From positions 186,001 to 250,000 of the forward strand of contig NZ_JAEKIS010000001.1 of assembly GCF_017311415.1 (NCBI RefSeq): a stretch of 64,000 nucleotides of DNA, written 5' to 3'. The stretch comes from Salipiger abyssi. GTDB taxonomy: Bacteria > Pseudomonadota > Alphaproteobacteria > Rhodobacterales > Rhodobacteraceae. Within the stretch, counting starts at the first letter, position 1. Every line of letters starts with the position of its first letter. The notes beneath the pieces were generated by a model, which made no database searches, was not told the DNA's origin, and saw only the letters and a list, made by a program, of their open reading frames with translations. A program made the position numbers and the translations under genes. Of the stretch, positions 45,090 to 54,647 are shown in pieces.

Positions 45090-45887
45090 TTGAATTACGA
45101 GACACTGGTTCAGGTTATGCGGCGGCTTGCGCTCGAAGCGGGCGACAAGATCATGGAGATCTACAACAGCGACGATTTCGAGGTGAAATCGAAGTCCGAC
45201 CAGAGCCCGGTGACCGAAGCCGACGAGGCTGCGGACGCGTTGATTTCCGCCGGTCTGCGTGAGGCATTCCCGGATACGCCGCTGGTGACCGAAGAACAGT
45301 CCGAAAGCCACACCCAGGATGTGATGACCTTTCTCATCGTCGACCCGCTCGACGGCACCAAGGAATTCGTCAAGCGGCGCGGCGACTTCACCGTGAACAT
45401 CGCGCTGGTCGAAGACGGCGTGCCGGTGCGCGGAGTGGTCTACGCGCCGGCCAAGGGACGGATGTTCTACACCGACTCGATGGGCAATTCTGTCGAGGAA
45501 AGCGGCCCCTTCGACAAGGATGCACCGGGCGAAACCACGCCGATGTCGGTATCGAAGGCAGACAACGAGGCGCTGCTGGTTGTTGCCTCGAAATCGCACC
45601 GGGACGAAGCGACCGACGAGTACATCAACAAATACGCGGTCAAGGATTCCAAGAGCGCCGGCTCGTCGCTGAAATTCTGCCTCGTGGCGACCGGCGAGGC
45701 AGATCTCTACCCGCGTCTGGGCCGCACGATGGAATGGGACACCGCCGCAGGCCACGCGGTGCTGAACGGCGCCGGCGGGCGTGTGGTGCGGTTCGACGAT
45801 CACACCCCGCTCGCCTACGGCAAGGCCGGCTTCGCCAATCCGTTCTTTATCGCCTACTCCCCCGATGTGGAGCTGAAGGAGGGCTGA
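45090..45887 (+). CDS. cysQ: 3'(2'),5'-bisphosphate nucleotidase CysQ
   Basis: 265-residue inositol-monophosphatase-fold phosphatase that dephosphorylates PAP, the by-product of PAPS-dependent sulfation. Metal site EE (68-69), DPLDGT (85-90) and WDTAAGHAV are intact. Start is taken as TTG 45090 because family members begin at NYETLV and GGAG lies about 8 nt ahead; an in-frame ATG at 45006 would add 28 residues unlike the family. Neighbouring sulfotransferase gene (53172) makes the PAP that this enzyme clears. Confidence 0.88.
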   Translation: MNYETLVQVMRRLALEAGDKIMEIYNSDDFEVKSKSDQSPVTEADEAADALISAGLREAFPDTPLVTEEQSESHTQDVMTFLIVDPLDGTKEFVKRRGDFTVNIALVEDGVPVRGVVYAPAKGRMFYTDSMGNSVEESGPFDKDAPGETTPMSVSKADNEALLVVASKSHRDEATDEYINKYAVKDSKSAGSSLKFCLVATGEADLYPRLGRTMEWDTAAGHAVLNGAGGRVVRFDDHTPLAYGKAGFANPFFIAYSPDVELKEG

Positions 45888-45894
45888 GCCCACC

Positions 45895-47151
45895 ATGGCC
45901 GCGCTGCCGGTCAGCGTCGTGATCGTGAGCCGGGACCGCCCGGACGCGCTCGACCTGTGCCTGCGCGGCGTGGCCCAGCTCGACTATCCGGCCTTCGAAG
46001 TGATCGTGGTGGCCTGCCCGCGCGGCGTGGTGGCAGCCACCGCCCATCCGGAGGAAGCACGGCTCAAGATTATTGCCTTTGACGAGGCCAATATCTCGGC
46101 GGCGCGCAATCTCGGGATCGCCCATGCGGCCGGCGAGATCGTGGCCTTTATCGACGACGACGCTGTGCCCGAACCGACCTGGCTCAGCCACCTCGCGGCG
46201 CCCTTCGCCGATCCGGAGGTCATGGCAGCCGGCGGCTATGTGCGCGGTCGCAACGGCATCGACTATCAATGGCGCGCGCGCAGCGTGACCGGGCGCGGCG
46301 AAGAACGCGAACTCGCGCTGGAGGGCATGTCGTCCCGGGTTCTGACACCGGAGCCGGGGGTCGCGCTAAAGTTGCAGGGCACCAATATGGCGCATCGCCG
46401 GTCGGTGCTTGCCGGGATGGGCGGGTTCGATCCCGCCTTCCGCTTCTTCCTCGACGAAACAGATCTGGATCTGCGCCGCGCGGATGCCGGACATGCCGCC
46501 GCCATTGTGCCGCTGGCCCAGGTGCATCACGGGTATGCCCAAAGCGCCCGCCGCGCCGCCGACCGCACGCCGCGCGATCTGACAGAGATCGGCGCCTCGA
46601 TGGCGGTATTTCTCGCCAAGCATTGTCCGGACAGCGCCCAAGGCGCTGCCTGGAAAGCGTTTCGTGCCGGCCAGCGCCACCGGCTGCTCGACTACATGCG
46701 CCGCGGACCGCTTGCCCCGGACGATGTGCTGCGCCTGCTGCGCGGGCTGGAGCGTGGCAGACGCGACGGGCTCAGTCGGCCGATCCGTCCGCTTGCACCC
46801 ATCGGAATGCCGGAAAGCCCGTTCCGCCCGTTTCCCGGACGGCCGGGCGCGCCGCGCGCGGTCCTATCGGGCCGGGTCTGGAACCGGGCAGCGATGCGGC
46901 GCGACGCCGCGCGACGTGCCGCGCGGGGAGAGATTGTCAGCGCCTTTCGGTTCTCCCACACAGCGCTCTATCATAGGTTGAGATTTCACGCGGATGGCTA
47001 TTGGGAACAGATCGGCGGTCTCTGGGGCAAAAGCGAGCGCCAGGACAGCGCCGTGCATCCATGGTTTTTCGCGTCCAGACTGCGCGCGGAAATCCGGCGG
47101 ATCGCTGAAATTCGTGGCATTGAGAACCGTTCCGGGGAACCGTCGTCATAG
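45895..47151 (+). CDS. Glycosyltransferase family 2
   Basis: 418 residues. GT-A domain at 1-230 begins PVSVVIVSRDRP and has the metal motif FIDDDAVPE near residue 84, and the acceptor-side RFFLDETDLDLRRADAG. The C-terminal 180 residues are basic and of unknown fold. Transfers a sugar from a nucleotide donor onto a surface glycan; donor and acceptor unknown. Seven bases after cysQ. Confidence 0.85.
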   Translation: MAALPVSVVIVSRDRPDALDLCLRGVAQLDYPAFEVIVVACPRGVVAATAHPEEARLKIIAFDEANISAARNLGIAHAAGEIVAFIDDDAVPEPTWLSHLAAPFADPEVMAAGGYVRGRNGIDYQWRARSVTGRGEERELALEGMSSRVLTPEPGVALKLQGTNMAHRRSVLAGMGGFDPAFRFFLDETDLDLRRADAGHAAAIVPLAQVHHGYAQSARRAADRTPRDLTEIGASMAVFLAKHCPDSAQGAAWKAFRAGQRHRLLDYMRRGPLAPDDVLRLLRGLERGRRDGLSRPIRPLAPIGMPESPFRPFPGRPGAPRAVLSGRVWNRAAMRRDAARRAARGEIVSAFRFSHTALYHRLRFHADGYWEQIGGLWGKSERQDSAVHPWFFASRLRAEIRRIAEIRGIENRSGEPSS

Positions 47152-47268
47152 TTCCGCCGATCAGGCAAAGCGCCGGATTTGTCCTGTTTTCTCACCATCG
47201 CTAACATGTTAGTGAATCGACCAACGCCAGCGCCCTCGGCGCGACGCGAATTTCAGGAGCAGGTCATA

Positions 47269-48159
47269 ATGTCGAACAAAGTAACGAAAGCGATCTTTCC
47301 GGTCGCGGGTCTTGGAACCCGGTTCCTTCCGGCAACAAAATCCGTTCCCAAGGAAATCATGACCCTCGTCGACCGGCCACTGGTCCAATACGCGATCGAC
47401 GAGGCCCGCGCCGCCGGCATCAAGGAGTTCATCTTTGTCACCTCGCGCGGCAAAAGCGCGCTTGAGGATTATTTCGACCACGCGCCGCATCTGGAGCAGG
47501 ATCTGAAATCGAAGGGCAAGGACAAGCTGCTTGAGATCCTAAAATCCACCAATATGGACTCCGGCGAGATTGCCTATATCCGCCAGCACAAGGCGCTCGG
47601 CCTCGGCCACGCTGTATGGTGCGCCCGGCGCCTGATCGGCAACGAGCCCTTTGCGGTGATGCTGCCCGACGACGTGATCGCCGCCGATAAGCCCTGCCTT
47701 CAGCAGATGGTCGAAGCCTATGAGGAAACCGGCGGCAACATGGTCGCCGCGATGGAAGTGCCCGCAGACAAGGCCTCGGCCTACGGTATCCTCGATGTGC
47801 GTGAAGACATGGGCTCCATCGTATCGGTCAAGGGCATGGTCGAAAAACCGAAGGCCGGCGAGGCACCGTCCAATCTCGCGGTGATCGGGCGCTATATCCT
47901 GTCGCCGAAGATTTTCGACAATCTCAACGCCATGAAATCCGGCGCCGGCGGCGAGATTCAGCTGACCGATGCCATCGCCGAGGAAATCGATGGCGAGGGC
48001 GTTTACGGCTACCGCTTCAACGGGCAGCGCTACGATTGCGGCTCCAAGGCGGGCTTCCTTCAGGCCACTGTCGCCTTCGGCCTCGAGCGCGAGGATCTAC
48101 GCGACGATCTGGAGGCCTATCTGCGCGAGGTCGTCTCCGCACGCGAAGCTGCGGAGTAA
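47269..48159 (+). CDS. galU: UTP-glucose-1-phosphate uridylyltransferase GalU
   Basis: 296 residues, standard for GalU, which makes UDP-glucose. AIFPVAGLGTRFLPATKS is the nucleotide loop; LVDRPLVQYAIDEA and VMLPDDVI are typical. ATG 47269 is preferred over an open-frame start 90 bp earlier: it starts the family N-terminus (MSNKVTKA) and follows AGGAGC. Supplies substrate to GalE, which follows. Confidence 0.95.
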   Translation: MSNKVTKAIFPVAGLGTRFLPATKSVPKEIMTLVDRPLVQYAIDEARAAGIKEFIFVTSRGKSALEDYFDHAPHLEQDLKSKGKDKLLEILKSTNMDSGEIAYIRQHKALGLGHAVWCARRLIGNEPFAVMLPDDVIAADKPCLQQMVEAYEETGGNMVAAMEVPADKASAYGILDVREDMGSIVSVKGMVEKPKAGEAPSNLAVIGRYILSPKIFDNLNAMKSGAGGEIQLTDAIAEEIDGEGVYGYRFNGQRYDCGSKAGFLQATVAFGLEREDLRDDLEAYLREVVSAREAAE

Positions 48160-48164
48160 CACCA

Positions 48165-49148
48165 GTGACATATGTGCTGGTGACCGGAGGCGCGGGCTAT
48201 ATCGGCTCGCATGCCTGCAAGGCGCTTAAAATCGCGGGCTATACGCCCGTGACCTACGACAATCTGGTGACCGGCTGGAAAGACGCCGTCAAGTTCGGCC
48301 CGTTCGAGGAGGGCGCGCTGTCCGACCGTACCCGGCTCGACGCGGTGTTCGCCAAATACCAGCCGGTGGCCGTGATGCATTTCGCCGCCCTCAGCCAGGT
48401 CGGCGAGGCGATGTCGGAGCCGGGGCGCTACTGGCGCAACAATGTCGAGGGCTCGCTGACGCTGATCGAGGCCGCCACGGCGGCGGGCTGCCTGAATTTC
48501 GTCTTTTCCTCGACCTGTGCCACCTATGGCGAGCACGACAATGTGGTGCTCGACGAGAACACCCCGCAGGAACCGCTGAACGCCTATGGCGCCTCCAAGC
48601 GCGCGGTGGAAAACATCCTGCGCGACTTCGAGGCCGCCTATGGGCTGCGCCATGTGATCTTCCGCTATTTCAACGTGGCGGGCGCCGACGAGGCAGGCGA
48701 GGTCGGCGAACATCACCGCCCCGAGACCCATCTGATCCCGGTGATGCTGGAGGCGATCGATGGCAAGCGCCCGGCGCTGACCATTCACGGCACCGATTAC
48801 GACACGCCGGACGGCACCTGCATCCGCGATTACGTGCATGTCATGGATCTGGTCGATGCCCATGTGCTCGGCCTGAAATGGCTGGTGGCCGACAAGGGCA
48901 GCCGGGTCTTCAACCTCGGCACCGGCAAGGGGTTTTCCGTGCGCGAGGTGATCGACGCCTCCCGCGCGGTGACCAATCGCGAGGTGCCGCATTCCGAGGG
49001 CCCGCGCCGCGCCGGCGACGCGACCAAGCTGGTCTCGGGCTCGACCCGGGCGGAGGCGGAGCTGGGCTGGGAGCCGAAGCGCTCGACCATGGCGCAGATG
49101 ATCGGCGACGCCTGGAACTGGCATCTGAATGGGCATTACGACGGCTGA
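48165..49148 (+). CDS. galE: UDP-glucose 4-epimerase GalE
   Basis: 327-residue extended SDR that interconverts UDP-glucose and UDP-galactose. NAD loop TGGAGYIGS at about 7-15, catalytic pair in SSTCATYG and YGASKRA (YxxxK). GTG 48165 is the only in-frame start fitting the fold; an ATG at 48172 is out of frame. Five bases after galU, and its end overlaps the next glycosyltransferase by 20 bp. Confidence 0.95.
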   Translation: MTYVLVTGGAGYIGSHACKALKIAGYTPVTYDNLVTGWKDAVKFGPFEEGALSDRTRLDAVFAKYQPVAVMHFAALSQVGEAMSEPGRYWRNNVEGSLTLIEAATAAGCLNFVFSSTCATYGEHDNVVLDENTPQEPLNAYGASKRAVENILRDFEAAYGLRHVIFRYFNVAGADEAGEVGEHHRPETHLIPVMLEAIDGKRPALTIHGTDYDTPDGTCIRDYVHVMDLVDAHVLGLKWLVADKGSRVFNLGTGKGFSVREVIDASRAVTNREVPHSEGPRRAGDATKLVSGSTRAEAELGWEPKRSTMAQMIGDAWNWHLNGHYDG

Positions 49149-50403
49149 TCCGCGACTGCTGGACCTCACCCGGCTGGTGTCCCGCGCCGGGCGGCCCTTC
49201 ACCGGGGTCGACAGGGTCGAATACGCCTATCTCGACCGGCTTCTGAGAGAGCCCGGCCCGCTTTTCGGGCTGGTGCGCTCGTCTCTGGGCTATCTTCTGC
49301 TCGACCGTAACGGCTGCGCCGATCTGAAACGGCGGATCGACGGCCATGACTGGCCCGCTCCCGACCGCCTGTCGCGGCTGCGCCGTCTTGCGCCGGGGCG
49401 CGCAGGCACCGAGACCGCGCTGCGCCGCGTGGCGCTGGCGCGCTGCCTGCCACGGGGTCTGCGCCGGATGCTCCGGGCGCATCTGCCGGCGGGCACAGTC
49501 TACCTCAATATCGGCCATACCAACCTGACCGACCGGGTGCTGAGCGCGCTCCGCGCGGTGCCGGGTCTGCGCATCGTCGTGCTGCTGCACGACACCATTC
49601 CGCTGGATTATCCCGACTACCAGGGCCCGGGCATCACCGAGCGCTTTCATGGCTTTCTGCTGCGCATGGGGCGCTTTGCCGATCTGGTGATCTGCAATTC
49701 CGCGCAGACCGAGCGCGACATGCGGCGCCATCTTGACCCGCGCGGGCTGCGCCCCGGGAGCGTGGTGGCGCATCTGGGCGTCGACGTGCCGCAGCCGGGC
49801 GAGGCGCCGCAGGGGCCTTGGACCGGGCAAAGCTATTTCGTCATTCTGGGCACCATTGAGCCGCGCAAGAACCATGCGCTGCTGCTCGATCTCTGGGAGG
49901 GGGAAGCGCCTCTGCCGGAAGGGGCGCCGACGGAGAGCGCGGGGCCGTTTTTTGAGTATTTGCAGAAAGATGAAGGGGCGGAACCGCATCTGCTGATCTG
50001 CGGGGCGCGCGGCTGGAACAATGAAGACGTGTTCGCTCGGCTCGACCGGGGCATTCCGCGCGTGCATGAGCTGCCGGGGCTCGATGACGGGCAGATCGCG
50101 GCGCTACTCGCAGGCAGCGCCGGGCTGCTCTTTCCCAGCGATGCCGAGGGTTATGGCCTGCCGCCGATGGAGGCGGCGGCGCTGGGGGTGCCAGTGCTTG
50201 CCTCCGATTTGCCCGTGTTGCGCGAGGTGCTTGGGGATATTCCCGTTTACGCAAGCGTTTCAGACCGTTATCTTTGGGCGCAGAATATAACAAGGATGGC
50301 CGAGGATCGGCGGGCAGACCCGGACAGTGAAACGCGCCGCAGCACGGCCTGGCAGCCGCCGGGCTGGGAGGCGCATTTCAAGACCGTGTTAACCCTGATC
50401 TGA
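49129..50403 (+). CDS. Glycosyltransferase family 4 (GT-B)
   Basis: 424 residues. C-terminal GT1/GT4 donor domain: YFVILGTIEPRKNH (about 240-253), LLICGARGW and FPSDAEGYGLPPMEAAALGVPVLASD with the EX7E-like acid/base Glu. The N-terminal domain includes FTGVDRVEYAYL, typical of GT4 enzymes of surface polysaccharide clusters. Start overlaps galE. Confidence 0.85.
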   Translation: MGITTADPRLLDLTRLVSRAGRPFTGVDRVEYAYLDRLLREPGPLFGLVRSSLGYLLLDRNGCADLKRRIDGHDWPAPDRLSRLRRLAPGRAGTETALRRVALARCLPRGLRRMLRAHLPAGTVYLNIGHTNLTDRVLSALRAVPGLRIVVLLHDTIPLDYPDYQGPGITERFHGFLLRMGRFADLVICNSAQTERDMRRHLDPRGLRPGSVVAHLGVDVPQPGEAPQGPWTGQSYFVILGTIEPRKNHALLLDLWEGEAPLPEGAPTESAGPFFEYLQKDEGAEPHLLICGARGWNNEDVFARLDRGIPRVHELPGLDDGQIAALLAGSAGLLFPSDAEGYGLPPMEAAALGVPVLASDLPVLREVLGDIPVYASVSDRYLWAQNITRMAEDRRADPDSETRRSTAWQPPGWEAHFKTVLTLI

Positions 50404-50455
50404 TAGCCGGGCGGGGCAACGGGGCCGGAAAAACCGGCCCGCGCGAGGGTGCATA

Positions 50456-51466
50456 GTGGGTGCATGGCAGTCATACCGGCTAAGGCTTCAGCGCAAGCGC
50501 TGGCGCATCCGCGCCCTGCGCAAGAGTCGCGAACTCATGCCGGTGTCGAACCGTACCGACCGCATTCGGTCCTCTGACCTGCTGGTGTTCTGCACCCAGC
50601 GTAACGAGGCGATCCGCCTGCCCTATTTCCTGGAGTACTACCGGGAGATGGGAGTGAACCACTTCTTCTTTGTCGACAATGACAGCACCGACGGCTCGCT
50701 CGATTACCTCTCGCGGCAGCCGGACGTGTCGGTCTGGTCGAGCCGAGGCAGCTACAAGCGCTCGCGCTTCGGCATGGACTGGATCAATTTCCTGCTGCGC
50801 AAATACGGCCACGGCCACTGGGCGCTTACCGTCGATCCGGACGAGTTCTTTCTGTTTCCGTTCTGCGACACCCGCCCGCTGCGGGCGCTGACCGACTGGC
50901 TCGACGCCTCCTCGATCAAGAGCTTTTCGGCGATGCTGCTCGACATGTATCCCAAGGGCAGGATCGACGCGCAGCCCTATCAAGCCGGCCAGAACCCGCT
51001 GGAAATCGCTTCGTGGTTCGACGCGGGCAACTATACGATCCGCCGCAACAATCGCTTCGGCAATCTCTGGATTCAGGGCGGGCCGCGCGCGCGCATGTTT
51101 TTCCCCGACCGACCCGAACGCGCGCCAGCGCTGAACAAGATCCCACTGGTGAAATGGGACCGGCGCTACACCTATGTGAGCTCGACCCATATGCTGCTGC
51201 CGCGCGGGCTCAACCTCATCTATGACGAATGGGGGGGCGAGAAGGCCAGCGGGCTGCTGCTTCATACCAAATTCCTCGACACCTTCGGCAAGAAGGCGGC
51301 GGAGGAGCTGGAACGCAAGCAGCACTATGCCGGCTCGACCGAATATCTGGCCTATCACGCCGGGATCAAGGACAACCCCGATCTCTGGTGCAAATGGTCG
51401 GAGAAATACATCAACTGGCGGCAGCTCGAGATTCTGGGCCTCATGTCCAAGGGGAACTGGGCGTGA
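50456..51466 (+). CDS. Glycosyltransferase family 2-like protein (PF13704 type)
   Basis: 336 residues. GT-A-like core: VFCTQRNEAIRLPYFLEYYREMGVNHFFFVDNDSTDG (about 44-80) and DPDEFFLF supplying the DxD. Matches the glycosyl transferase group often paired with branching transferases in this family of bacteria. Its stop overlaps the next gene start (GTGA). Confidence 0.83.
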   Translation: MGAWQSYRLRLQRKRWRIRALRKSRELMPVSNRTDRIRSSDLLVFCTQRNEAIRLPYFLEYYREMGVNHFFFVDNDSTDGSLDYLSRQPDVSVWSSRGSYKRSRFGMDWINFLLRKYGHGHWALTVDPDEFFLFPFCDTRPLRALTDWLDASSIKSFSAMLLDMYPKGRIDAQPYQAGQNPLEIASWFDAGNYTIRRNNRFGNLWIQGGPRARMFFPDRPERAPALNKIPLVKWDRRYTYVSSTHMLLPRGLNLIYDEWGGEKASGLLLHTKFLDTFGKKAAEELERKQHYAGSTEYLAYHAGIKDNPDLWCKWSEKYINWRQLEILGLMSKGNWA

Positions 51467-53163
51467 GCGTCGGCATCGTCATGCTGGTGCATACCGCGCT
51501 CGGCCGCGCCGAGCAGGTGGCGCGGCACTGGGTCAAGGCCGGCTGTCCGGTGGTGATCCATGTCGACAGGATGGTGCCCAAGCGCATCTATGACGAGTTC
51601 ACCGCCGCGCTGTCGGATCTGCCAGAGGTGCTGTTCTCGCGCCGGCACCGCTGCGACTGGGGCACCTGGGGGCTGGTCGCGGCCAGCCAGGACGCCTCCG
51701 AGCTGATGCTGGAGCGGTTCCCGGAAGTGCGGCATGTCTACCTGACCTCGGGTTCCTGCCTGCCGCTGCGCCCGGTCGAGGAGCTGATCGACTACCTCGC
51801 CGAACGGCCGCGCACCGATTTTATCGAGAGCGCCACCACCGCCGACGTGCCCTGGACGGTGGGAGGGCTCGACCACGAGCGTTTCACGATGTTCTTCCCG
51901 TTCTCCTGGCGCAAGAACCGCTATTTCTTCGACCGTTTCGTCGATCTTCAGCGCCGCGTCGGGTTTCGCCGCCCGGTGCCCAAGGGGATCGTGCCGCATA
52001 TGGGCAGCCAGTGGTGGTGCCTGACCCGGCAGACCCTCTCGGCGATCCTGCAAGACCCGGAGCGGCGCAAGTTCGACCGCTATTTCCGCCGGGTCTGGAT
52101 TCCCGACGAGAGCTACTTCCAAACACTGGCGCGGCTTTATTCCACCAATATCGAAAGCCGCTCGCTGACGCTGTCGAAATTCGATTTCCAGGGCAAGCCG
52201 CATATCTTCTACGACGATCACCTGCAATTGCTGCGCCGGTCCGACTGTTTCGTCGCGCGAAAGATCTGGCCACATGCGGAACGGCTCTACGAGGCCTTCC
52301 TGACCGAAGCCGAGAGCGCGGAGAACCGGCAGGAACCCAACCCGGGCAAGATCGACCGCATCTTCGCCAAGGCGGTGGACCGGCGGACGCGCGGGCGCGC
52401 CGGGCTCTACATGCAGTCGCGCTATCCCAATCACGGCTGGGAAAATGGGGTAACCGCGGGGAAATACTCTGTATTTCAAGGCTTTACAGAGCTTTTCAGG
52501 GATTTCGAAAACTGGCTTTCCCGCTCGACGGGGGCGCAGGTGCATGGCCATCTCTATGCGCCGGAGCGGGCGGAATTCGCCGGCGGGCAAACGGTGATCA
52601 ACGGCGCGCTCTCCGACAATGCCAAGCTGCGCGACGCGAACCCCAAGGCGTTTCTGACCAACCTGCTGTGGAACACCCGGGGTGAACGGCAGTGCTTCCA
52701 GTACGGGCCACGCGACAATATCAAGATCAGCTGGCACATCGCGCGCGATCCGAACGCGCAGATCAGCGTAATCTCGGGCGCCTGGGCCGTGCCGCTGTTC
52801 AAGTCCAATGCCAATTTCGCCGATCTGCGTGCCGAGGCGGCAAGGCTGCAAAAGATCGAGAACAAGATGCTCGATCAGCTGCGCGCACCCGATTGCAAGG
52901 CGCGCATCCGCATCTGGACCATGGCGGAATTCATCGAGGCGCCGATGGAACCGCTTCAGGTGGTGATCGACGAGATCGGCCAGAAGGCACCCCGCCGGCT
53001 GACCGAAGCGCCGGTGATGGAGGATCTGGCCGGGTTCGGACAGTTTCTGCAAAATCTCAAGAACCAGGGGATGCACCCCTATCTGATGGGTGATTTCCCC
53101 GTCGAGCCGGCGCCGCGCCATGCGTCGCAGAGACGCCGGAAACCCTATCTCGTAAAGAAATAA
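51463..53163 (+). CDS. Core-2/I-branching beta-1,6-N-acetylglucosaminyltransferase family protein
   Basis: 566 residues. N-terminal branching-transferase domain (about 1-290): VGIVMLVHTALG, HVDRMVPK, LTSGSCLPLRP and SQWWCLTRQTLSAIL, as in GT14 enzymes. The C-terminal half (after about residue 300) is a separate conserved domain of unknown function (DUF5927-like) rich in GLY-YMQSRYPNHGWENG. GTG start 51463 overlaps the preceding stop; a longer open frame begins inside the previous gene and is not used. Acceptor glycan unknown. Confidence 0.83.
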   Translation: MSVGIVMLVHTALGRAEQVARHWVKAGCPVVIHVDRMVPKRIYDEFTAALSDLPEVLFSRRHRCDWGTWGLVAASQDASELMLERFPEVRHVYLTSGSCLPLRPVEELIDYLAERPRTDFIESATTADVPWTVGGLDHERFTMFFPFSWRKNRYFFDRFVDLQRRVGFRRPVPKGIVPHMGSQWWCLTRQTLSAILQDPERRKFDRYFRRVWIPDESYFQTLARLYSTNIESRSLTLSKFDFQGKPHIFYDDHLQLLRRSDCFVARKIWPHAERLYEAFLTEAESAENRQEPNPGKIDRIFAKAVDRRTRGRAGLYMQSRYPNHGWENGVTAGKYSVFQGFTELFRDFENWLSRSTGAQVHGHLYAPERAEFAGGQTVINGALSDNAKLRDANPKAFLTNLLWNTRGERQCFQYGPRDNIKISWHIARDPNAQISVISGAWAVPLFKSNANFADLRAEAARLQKIENKMLDQLRAPDCKARIRIWTMAEFIEAPMEPLQVVIDEIGQKAPRRLTEAPVMEDLAGFGQFLQNLKNQGMHPYLMGDFPVEPAPRHASQRRRKPYLVKK

Positions 53164-53171
53164 GGCTCCGC

Positions 53172-54602
53172 ATGTCCGACCGCTTCGATTACTTCGTCGT
53201 CTTTGCCGAGATGCGCACCGGCTCCAATTTCCTGGAGGCCAATCTCAACGGCTTCGACGGGCTGAGCTGTCTGGGCGAGGTGTTCAACCCGCATTTCATC
53301 GGTTACCCGAATGCCGACGACGTTCTGGGCATCTCACAGGCCGAACGCGACCGCGATCCGGAGCGTCTGCTGACCCAGATCCGCGTGGCCACTCCCAGCG
53401 GCATCGGCGGGTTTCGCTTCTTTCACGACCACGATCCGCGCATCCTGCCCAAGATCCTGGCGGATGAGCGCTGCGCCAAGATCGTGCTAACCCGCAACCC
53501 GGTCGACAGCTATGTCAGTTGGAAGATCGCGCAGGCCACGGGCCAGTGGAAGCTGACCAACGTAAAGAAGCGCAAGGATGGCAAGGCGCGGTTCGACGCG
53601 CAGGAATTCGAGGCACATCTCGACGCGCTCCAGACCTTTCAGGTGACCCTGATGAACGCGCTTCAGGTCACCGGCCAGACCGCCTTTTACGTCGCTTATG
53701 AAGACCTCCAGAATGTCGAGGTCATGAACGGGCTGGCGAAATGGCTGGGCGCGCGCTCCCAGCTCGACAGCCTCAACACAGCGCTGAAACGGCAAAACCC
53801 CGAGCCGATCTCCGACAAGGTGGAGAATTTCGCCGAGATGGAGACCGCGCTGGCGCGGCTCGACCGATTCAACCTGACCCGCACCCCGAATTTCGAGCCG
53901 CGTCGCGGGCCGGCGGTGCCGGGCTATGTGGCGGCGGCGAAAACCCCGCTGATCTACATGCCGATCAAATCCGGCCCCGAGGACGCGGTGCAAAACTGGC
54001 TGCAAGCGCTGGACGGGCTGGACGACGAGGCGCTGCTGCGCGATTTCAGCCAGAAGAGCCTGCGGCAGTGGAAGCGCGAGCGCCCGGGCCACCGCAGCTT
54101 TACCGTGCTGCGCCACCCGCTGGCCCGGGCGCATGACGCGTTCTGCAACAAGATCCTGACCACCGGCAAAGGCAGCTATAACGGTATCCGCAAGACCCTG
54201 CGCCGCGCCCATAACCTGCCGATCCCCGAGGAGGAGCCCGGCAGCGATTACACGCTGGAAGCGCATCGCGAGGCCTTCACCGCCTTTCTGGTCTTTCTCA
54301 AGGCCAATCTCTCGGGCCAGACGGCGGTGCGCATCGACGGGCACTGGGCGAGCCAGGCGCATGTGATCCATGGCATGGGCGAGCTTACGCTGCCCGACAT
54401 GATCGTGCGCGAGGACGAGATGGCCAGCTATCTGCCGGCGCTGGCGATGCAGGTCGGGCACGGGGCACCGCCCGACCCGGTGCATGTGCCGATCCGCGCG
54501 CCCTATTCGCTGGCGCAGATCTATGACGACCGGCTGGAAAGTGCCGCACGCGAGGCCTATCAGCGCGACTACCTCATGTTCGGTTTCGGCGACTGGCTCT
54601 AG
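53172..54602 (+). CDS. Two-domain sulfotransferase (NodH-like)
   Basis: 476 residues. Domain 1 (1-250) is a complete PAPS sulfotransferase: 5'-PSB loop FAEMRTGSNFLEAN and 3'-PB stretch KIVLTRNPVDSYVSWKI. Domain 2 (from about 260) repeats the pattern in the style of Golgi-type sulfotransferases: IYMPIKSGPEDAVQNWL then FTVLRHPLARAHDAFCNKI and the end AYQRDYLMFGFGDW. Probably adds sulfate to the glycan built by the neighbours, or carries two activities in one chain. 8 bp after the branching transferase. Confidence 0.8.
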   Translation: MSDRFDYFVVFAEMRTGSNFLEANLNGFDGLSCLGEVFNPHFIGYPNADDVLGISQAERDRDPERLLTQIRVATPSGIGGFRFFHDHDPRILPKILADERCAKIVLTRNPVDSYVSWKIAQATGQWKLTNVKKRKDGKARFDAQEFEAHLDALQTFQVTLMNALQVTGQTAFYVAYEDLQNVEVMNGLAKWLGARSQLDSLNTALKRQNPEPISDKVENFAEMETALARLDRFNLTRTPNFEPRRGPAVPGYVAAAKTPLIYMPIKSGPEDAVQNWLQALDGLDDEALLRDFSQKSLRQWKRERPGHRSFTVLRHPLARAHDAFCNKILTTGKGSYNGIRKTLRRAHNLPIPEEEPGSDYTLEAHREAFTAFLVFLKANLSGQTAVRIDGHWASQAHVIHGMGELTLPDMIVREDEMASYLPALAMQVGHGAPPDPVHVPIRAPYSLAQIYDDRLESAAREAYQRDYLMFGFGDWL

Positions 54603-54647
54603 CGGGCTTTGTCCGGGCAGGATCATATGAATAGGATCGGGCCATGA

